Below, in pieces: positions 6,755-10,725 of a stretch of DNA of 10,725 nucleotides (within the stretch, counting starts at the first letter, position 1; each line of letters opens with the position of its first letter). Origin of the DNA: Filifactor villosus (GTDB lineage Bacteria > Bacillota > Clostridia > Peptostreptococcales > Filifactoraceae); contig NZ_JBHSHL010000031.1 in assembly GCF_042652965.1 (NCBI RefSeq), forward strand, positions 1 to 10,725, given 5' to 3'. A program made the translations under genes and the position numbers. The notes under the pieces were generated by a model. The model worked only from the letters and a program-made list of their open reading frames with translations, was not told the origin of the DNA and ran no database searches.

Positions 6755-7706
6755 AGTTAAGGACCTCAAGAAGTACTTTGTTCGAAATGAGGGGATATTC
6801 GGGAGAAAGAAGACCTATATCAAGGCGGTGGATAATGTGAGCTTCCATATCAAAAAGGGAGAAACCTTGGGTTTGGTAGGAGAATCCGGCTGCGGAAAAT
6901 CTACTACCGGACGGACTTTGATACGACTCTATGATGTGACGGGCGGAGAGGTCATCTACGACGGAAACGATATATCGAAACTCACAAACAAAGAACTTCA
7001 ACCTTATCGAAAGAAGATGCAGATGATCTTCCAGGATCCTTATGCGTCCTTAAATTCGAGAATGACTGTCAGTGATCTGATCGGAGAACCCATCGATCTG
7101 TATGAGAAGAAAAACAGAAAAGAAAGAAGGGAGAGGATATTTGAACTTCTCGACTATGTGGGACTTCAGGAAACACATGCAAATCGATATCCGCATGAGT
7201 TTTCGGGAGGACAGAGGCAGAGGATAGGGATAGCAAGAGCCTTGGCTGTAAGACCGGAGTTTATCATCTGTGATGAGCCGATCTCGGCCTTGGATGTATC
7301 GATCCAGGCACAGGTGGTCAATATGTTGGAGGAACTTCAGGAAAAGTTGGATCTTACCTACCTCTTTATTGCACATGATCTGTCCATGGTTAGACATATA
7401 TCCGACAGGATAGGGGTTATGTATCTGGGCAATCTGGTAGAAGTAGGCGACAGTGAGGAAGTCTATAAGCATCCCCTCCACCCTTACACCAAGGCCTTGC
7501 TTTCAGCGGTACCGATCCCTGATCCCATCCTATCGGAGAAGATAAAACCGATCATGCTGGAGGGGGATGTCCCCACTCCGATCAATCCTCCAAGCGGATG
7601 CAGGTTCAATACGAGGTGTCCTTATGCGGAGCAACGCTGCAGAGAGGAGTTTCCACACCTGAAAAAGGTCGGTGATAGCCATGAAGTTGCCTGTCATTTG
7701 ATATAA
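6735..7706 (+). CDS. oppF: Oligopeptide ABC transporter ATPase OppF
   Basis: The second ATPase of the importer. It has Walker A GESGCGKS (49-56), Q-loop FQDP (Gln100), signature FSGGQRQR (156-163), Walker B FIICDEP (Asp180-Glu181) and H-loop His214. The C-terminal extension after TPINPPSG contains C289, C295, C302 and C320, the usual four-Cys spacing. The 323-residue length fits the family. The ATG at 6735 is chosen because AAAGGGGGTG (6719-6728) is six bases upstream; a GTG at 6726 is inside this ribosome site. It overlaps the end of oppD, so the two are translated together. The next gene, oppA, starts 225 bases later, the only large gap in the operon. Confidence 0.95.
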   Translation: MEKRLVEVKDLKKYFVRNEGIFGRKKTYIKAVDNVSFHIKKGETLGLVGESGCGKSTTGRTLIRLYDVTGGEVIYDGNDISKLTNKELQPYRKKMQMIFQDPYASLNSRMTVSDLIGEPIDLYEKKNRKERRERIFELLDYVGLQETHANRYPHEFSGGQRQRIGIARALAVRPEFIICDEPISALDVSIQAQVVNMLEELQEKLDLTYLFIAHDLSMVRHISDRIGVMYLGNLVEVGDSEEVYKHPLHPYTKALLSAVPIPDPILSEKIKPIMLEGDVPTPINPPSGCRFNTRCPYAEQRCREEFPHLKKVGDSHEVACHLI

Positions 7707-7770
7707 GAAGATGCAAGGAGGGAAGAGGGTTTTATTCAGAGGGTAGCAGAAACAAGGAGTATTTAAGGAG

Positions 7771-7935
7771 ATGTTGAACAATTTAAAAAAAGGGGTCACA
7801 ACCGGCTTTGTATGAAGGACATATTCCACGCAACCATTCGTTTAACGGGAGTTCCATTATCATCAGATCAAGGACGAAGGCAAGGTGTACTCTTATTGCA
7901 GCATTTCCGGTGAATTCAGGGAGGTAGAACAATGA
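7771..7935 (+). pseudogene. Possible decayed small gene between oppF and oppA
   Basis: One frame starting at ATG 7771 reads MLNNLKKGVTTGFV, then stops (TGA 7813), reads on to a TAA at 7843-7845, and finally gives a protein-like tail, EFHYHQIKDEGKVYSYC and beyond, ending in a TGA that overlaps the oppA start codon by two bases. That coupling and the composition suggest a former gene with two nonsense mutations. Another frame offers a 33-residue ORF (7812-7913, starting MKDIFHATIRLTGV) with no good ribosome site. AAGGAGGG (about 7716), CAAGGAG (about 7753) and AAGGAG (7765-7770) all look like ribosome sites with no proper gene behind them. I recognise no family. It may equally be non-coding leader. 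Confidence 0.25.
7807..7819. repeat. 13-base repeat, copy 1 (pair at 10318-10330)
   Basis: TTTGTATGAAGGA occurs here and again at 10318-10330, followed in both places by ATATTC after one or two bases. The copies lie in the two gene-poor stretches on either side of oppA, and each contains an ATG opening a short frame (MKDIF... and MKDDIL...). Confidence 0.5.
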
Positions 7936-9683
7936 AAGAAAAACGAAGATTTTTAGCAATGTTGACAGCACTGATGCTGATGTTTTCCATAGTAAGCTGT
8001 GCACCTACGACCGACCAGGGTGCAAACAGTGAAGCGCCCGAAGCGGAACAGACCGAAACTGAACAAACGCCTTCCTCTTCAGGAGGGACCTTGGTTTGGA
8101 ATATAGGTTCCGAACCAAAGACCTGGGATCCTCAGATCAATACATCCGGAGCGGGAGGACACGTCATCATCAACCTCTATGAAGGTTTGATGCGTGATAC
8201 TCAAGACGGAATCATGAAGGCTCAGGCACAAGATTACAAGATAGAAGCAAACAGCGAAGGAGTTGAAAATACACTCTATACCTTTACTCTAAGGGACGAC
8301 TTAAAGTGGTCGGACGGAAAACCCGTCACAGCACATGACTATGAATATGCGTGGAAGCGTGCGGCGGATCCGAATCTGGCATCCCCCTATGCATTCCTGG
8401 TGACGGACTACATCAAGGGAGCCAAGGAGTATTTTGACGGAGTGGGAAAAGCGGAAGATATGAAGGTCAAAGCCTTGGACGATAAGACTCTGCAAGTCGA
8501 ATTAATCAATCCTACGGCATATTTCCTAAATCTCATCTCGTTTTTCACCTACATGCCGGTCAGAGAAGATATGGCAACGACGGGAGAAGGATGGGAGAAG
8601 GATCCTGCGAAATGTATTACGAACGGAGCCTTCAAACTCTCCGAGTACAAGATAGGATCTCATTTAACCATGGTAAAAAATGAGGAGTATTGGGATAAGG
8701 ATAATGTGTCCCTCTCTGAGATCAAAGCCTTGTTTATCACGGATGCGACCACATCTCTTCAAGGTTATCAGGCGGGAGAGATTCATATCACCTCTCTTTT
8801 GCCGAGAGAAGAAGTTCCCAAACTGTTGGCGGAAGATCCCAACTTTTCGAGCGAAAAAGGACTTGGACTTACGTATTACGCTATCAATGTGGATAAGGAA
8901 CCTTTTAATGATGTCAATGTAAGGAAGGCACTTGCATTGGCGATCGACAGAAAGACCCTGGTGGAGCAGGTCAGAAGAAGTGGAGAGATACCGGCGGCTG
9001 CGTTTGTGGCACCGAAATTTAAGACATCGGACGGAAAATCCTTCCGACCTCTTGATGAAAATGAGATGGTAGTACCCGAGTTTGAGATCGATCCTTGGGC
9101 TGCTCAAGTAGACAAGGCAAAAGAATACTTGGCGAAGGCAGGTTTTCCGGATGGCAAAGGTTTCCCGGAATTTGATCTGGTCTACTACATCCGTACCGAT
9201 GAGCAGAAGGTGGCTGAGGCCATCCAACAAATGTGGGAGAAAAATTTGGGCATCAAGGTAAATCTCGTCAGTGTAGAAGCTTCGGTCTTCAATGCGGAGC
9301 AGTCCGCAGGGAAGTACTCCGTGTCGCAATCGGGATGGTCGGCGGATTATAACGATCCGATGACCATGCTTGCACTGTTCACATCCAACGGATTGAACTC
9401 CTGTCACTGGAGATGGAAGGAATATGCAGGAAGTCCTCATGACAAGATCCTTAATGAGAGCAACAAGGCCTATGATGAGCTCGTTGCCAAAGCGATCGTA
9501 AGTACAGGAACGGAAAGAGATGATATTATGAAGGAAGCGGAAAAAGTATTGATGGATGAAATGATCATTATCCCGCTGTACTACGAGAGTTATACCCAAG
9601 TTCTGGATAGAACCAAGGTAGACGGTCCGGGAAGAACACCGATCGGACAATGGGACTTCAAACCGTATAAGATGATAAACTAA
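7932..9683 (+). CDS. oppA: Oligopeptide-binding lipoprotein OppA
   Basis: The extracellular receptor that captures peptides and delivers them to OppBC. MKEKRRF, a hydrophobic helix and the lipobox IVSC give a signal peptidase II site; Cys23 would be lipidated, anchoring the protein to the outer face of the membrane. An acidic Ser/Thr/Glu-rich linker follows (24-50). The SBP_bac_5 (family 5) domain begins with TLVWNIGSEPKTWDPQ and contains ADYNDP (471-476), typical of OppA near the peptide-binding cleft. The C-terminal IIPLYYESYTQV segment is also typical. At 583 residues it is at the upper end of the family range. AGGGAGGT (7918-7925) lies six bases before the ATG. It is the last gene of the operon; a terminator follows at 9878. 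Peptide length or sequence preference cannot be read from the sequence. Confidence 0.95.
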   Translation: MKEKRRFLAMLTALMLMFSIVSCAPTTDQGANSEAPEAEQTETEQTPSSSGGTLVWNIGSEPKTWDPQINTSGAGGHVIINLYEGLMRDTQDGIMKAQAQDYKIEANSEGVENTLYTFTLRDDLKWSDGKPVTAHDYEYAWKRAADPNLASPYAFLVTDYIKGAKEYFDGVGKAEDMKVKALDDKTLQVELINPTAYFLNLISFFTYMPVREDMATTGEGWEKDPAKCITNGAFKLSEYKIGSHLTMVKNEEYWDKDNVSLSEIKALFITDATTSLQGYQAGEIHITSLLPREEVPKLLAEDPNFSSEKGLGLTYYAINVDKEPFNDVNVRKALALAIDRKTLVEQVRRSGEIPAAAFVAPKFKTSDGKSFRPLDENEMVVPEFEIDPWAAQVDKAKEYLAKAGFPDGKGFPEFDLVYYIRTDEQKVAEAIQQMWEKNLGIKVNLVSVEASVFNAEQSAGKYSVSQSGWSADYNDPMTMLALFTSNGLNSCHWRWKEYAGSPHDKILNESNKAYDELVAKAIVSTGTERDDIMKEAEKVLMDEMIIIPLYYESYTQVLDRTKVDGPGRTPIGQWDFKPYKMIN

Positions 9684-9842
9684 AAGGTTTAGTGGCAACA
9701 GCACACAATTCGAAGAGACGGACCAAAACGATCCTGTGCAGAAGGGGAAGATCTCACAAGTGTGTATTTTACACGATAGTTATACTCTGAAAAACGACAG
9801 TGGGATTGTATGCCCCTGTGCAGTATTTCTTAGCCAAACCGT

Positions 9843-9868
9843 CATATAAGAGTACCCTCTCTTATATG
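9843..9868 (+). repeat. Perfect 10-base inverted repeat before the operon terminator
   Basis: CATATAAGAG (9843-9852) and CTCTTATATG (9859-9868) form a perfect stem around a TACCCT loop. There is no U-run behind it, so it is not a terminator alone. It ends nine bases before the terminator stem and could stabilise the operon mRNA 3' end or be a processing site. A shorter ACTAAA/TTTAGT palindrome (9679-9693) overlaps the oppA stop. Confidence 0.7.
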
Positions 9869-9877
9869 TCCCTCCTT

Positions 9878-9910
9878 TATCTCCGGTTGTTTACAGCCGG
9901 AGATATTTTT
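9878..9910 (+). terminator. Intrinsic terminator of the opp operon
   Basis: TATCTCCGG (9878-9886) pairs with CCGGAGATA (9897-9905). Three more inner pairs (U-G, U-A, G-C) extend the stem to 12 base pairs around a UUUA loop, and TTTTT (9906-9910) follows directly. This is a strong rho-independent terminator, 195 bases after the oppA stop and the first one seen after 2729. Confidence 0.92.
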
Positions 9911-10062
9911 ATAGACCGCAGGAGCATATGTGTTTTGGGTCTAATCCAAGACCTGATTATACGTTTAATACTATTCTCCAATAGAAGTATGGATATATCT
10001 GTTTTTCAACCCACGAAAAATCGGTTTCTCTTCTATGGGTCAAAGATTGTTTATATCTACAA

Positions 10063-10079
10063 TTCAAAGGAAGAATAGT
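10063..10079. repeat. 17-base near-identical direct repeat, copy 1 (pair at 10494-10510)
   Basis: TTCAAAGGAAGAATAGT here and TTCAACGGAAGAATAGT at 10494-10510 differ at one base, 431 bases apart. The flanks do not match. They could be footprints of an insertion or duplication, or chance in AT-rich DNA. Confidence 0.5.
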
Positions 10080-10317
10080 ATAAATTGCCCGCTTATCAGT
10101 CTATTTATCGGACACGAAGTCCAAGGTCTTGAGACGATATACCCGGTGTAGTTGCACGTTGAAATTCAGGGTAATTCCGACTTTGATAGGAACTCTTTTG
10201 GTTTATAACCGAGATAAAAAATACAGATAAACATCAATATATAAGTATACTGACACTCTATCGTTATACAGCTTAAGGTGATACCGCATAATTCTAAAAA
10301 ATCAGCATAAAATCACT

Positions 10318-10330
10318 TTTGTATGAAGGA
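10318..10330. repeat. 13-base repeat, copy 2 (pair at 7807-7819)
   Basis: TTTGTATGAAGGA is repeated from upstream of oppA. It opens a 38-codon frame (10323-10439, MKDDILETIDMTNL at the start) without a ribosome site. The first residues resemble those of the short frame at 7812. Confidence 0.5.
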
Positions 10331-10493
10331 TGATATTCTTGAAACTATTGATATGACAAACCTTTGTGTTTTATCAAATCGAAGAAAAATTGGAAATTTG
10401 ACTTTGTGCGGTGTTTTCCAAGCAGTTGGAATTTCATAATCATATCGCCGGTTGTATTGATCTTTACTCTTACTCGGCCTCCTTTTACATTTC

Positions 10494-10510
10494 TTCAACG
10501 GAAGAATAGT
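10494..10510. repeat. 17-base near-identical direct repeat, copy 2 (pair at 10063-10079)
   Basis: The second copy ends one base before the ATG at 10512. Its GGAAGA would be the ribosome site if the frame there is a gene, so the repeat may reflect this rather than mobility. Confidence 0.45.
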
Positions 10511-10511
10511 T

Positions 10512-10725
10512 ATGTCCGATTTGCAGGTGCTCAGCAATGCAAGAGGCAACAGCATATCCTTCTCTGAAGTAGAAATAACTTTTTCGCTTTGTGTCTATAT
10601 TGTACACAAGAATAATCCTGCAAAGAACTTGACAAAAATCGTAAGGGTTGGTATGATAATCCCGTCTTTGACAGTTTTAGAATCGAAAAACCCACCAAAC
10701 ACATTGCAACTAAATGTATTGGCGG
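10512..10725 (+). CDS. Possible partial ORF running off the window
   Basis: ATG at 10512 opens 71 codons without a stop to the window edge, beginning MSDLQVLSNARGNSISF. GGAAGA lies seven bases upstream. The frame is also open further upstream to about 10460. No family is recognised, the codon use does not resemble the operon genes, and a near-consensus promoter lies inside it. It may be a chance open frame. Confidence 0.2.
   Translation, partial: MSDLQVLSNARGNSISFSEVEITFSLCVYIVHKNNPAKNLTKIVRVGMIIPSLTVLESKNPPNTLQLNVLA
10587..10610. promoter_or_regulatory. Candidate operator: inverted repeat TTGTGT-N9-ACACAA
   Basis: Arms at 10589-10594 and 10604-10609 are perfect, with a further C/G match outside after one unpaired T. 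It ends about 19 bases before the -35 of the promoter at 10629, a position suited to an activator or a repressor. No protein can be assigned. Confidence 0.35.
10629..10657 (+). promoter_or_regulatory. Near-consensus sigma-A promoter firing out of the window
   Basis: TTGACA (10629-10634) and TATGAT (10652-10657) are 17 bases apart, and TGG before the -10 adds the extended -10 element. Transcription would start near 10664 toward the right edge. At least 60 bases of leader precede any gene, which would lie outside this window. Confidence 0.75.

Larger units (their letters stand above)
9911..10725. other. AT-rich, gene-poor stretch
   Basis: I see no recognisable gene before 10512. The 92-residue frame at 9800-10078 runs through the terminator and has no credible ribosome site. 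Small hairpins (GGAC-ACGAA-GTCC near 10109, GTCTTGAGAC near 10127) and short repeats occur, but no tRNA, rRNA or known riboswitch could be identified. Composition is more AT-rich than the operon and codon patterns unlike it, consistent with a spacer or eroded DNA. Confidence 0.55.

Noticed and set aside
8664..9704. 346-codon open frame on the minus strand inside oppA
   Set aside because: It is antisense to a clear lipoprotein gene, shows no recognisable domain, and arises from the codon bias of oppA.
9733..9823. CCTGTGCAG repeated at 9733 and 9815
   Set aside because: A 9-base word repeated once within 90 bases, without matching flanks or symmetry, is too weak to call.
9800..10078. 92-codon plus-strand frame
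   Set aside because: It begins without a ribosome site and runs through both operon-end hairpins, including the intrinsic terminator.
10091..10190. Possible tRNA-like segment with GTTGAAATTC resembling a T-loop
   Set aside because: No cloverleaf, acceptor stem or CCA end could be drawn; only small isolated hairpins are present.
10275..10288. T-box-like sequence AAGGTGATACCGCA
   Set aside because: It matches 11 of 14 bases of the T-box motif, but the tRNA-acceptor-pairing UGGN is altered, there is no stem I or specifier loop upstream, and no terminator or aminoacyl-tRNA or amino acid gene follows. TACCGCATAA also resembles a piece of 16S rRNA, again without surrounding similarity.
10313..10567. 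Overlapping open frames of 80 (minus) and 67 (plus) codons
   Set aside because: Neither has a ribosome site, recognisable motif or codon use like the neighbouring genes.

Overview
The window looks like chromosome from an anaerobic Bacillota, probably a Clostridia-type organism. The grounds are strong AGGAGG-type ribosome sites, a TTG start, heavy AGA/AGG and GGA codon use, a lipoprotein-type peptide-binding protein and a bacterial enhancer-binding protein (EBP) of the clostridial style. No species can be named from the sequence alone. All convincing genes are on the + strand.

Layout: (1) 1-628: an extended -10 promoter and tsaE, the tRNA t6A ATPase. (2) 704-2422: a sigma-54 EBP with a cysteine-bearing N-terminal domain, a PAS-like region, an AAA+ domain and a Fis-type helix-turn-helix. 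(3) 2423-2728: a 306-base control region holding a long hairpin terminator, small direct and inverted repeats, and a consensus sigma-54 promoter (-24/-12) at 2673-2688. (4) 2729-9683: a peptide-uptake operon. Its first gene is a class I glutamine amidotransferase / peptidase C26-like protein that has lost all three catalytic residues; oppB, oppC (with a large extracytoplasmic insertion), oppD, oppF and oppA follow. A 225-base gap before oppA contains what may be a decayed gene. (5) 9684-9910: two consecutive hairpins, the second a strong intrinsic terminator. (6) 9911-10725: AT-rich and gene-poor, with short direct repeats, a possible partial ORF and a near-consensus sigma-A promoter firing out of the window.

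How it works together (inference): the EBP, once it senses a signal through its Cys/PAS N-terminus, would activate sigma-54 RNA polymerase at the promoter just downstream of its own gene. That would express the dead amidotransferase-like protein and a complete OppBCDFA oligopeptide importer. OppA captures peptide, OppB/OppC form the channel and OppD/OppF hydrolyse ATP. The dead enzyme as the first gene is the most unusual part: it may bind a gamma-glutamyl, amino-acid or peptide ligand, or another protein, rather than catalyse.
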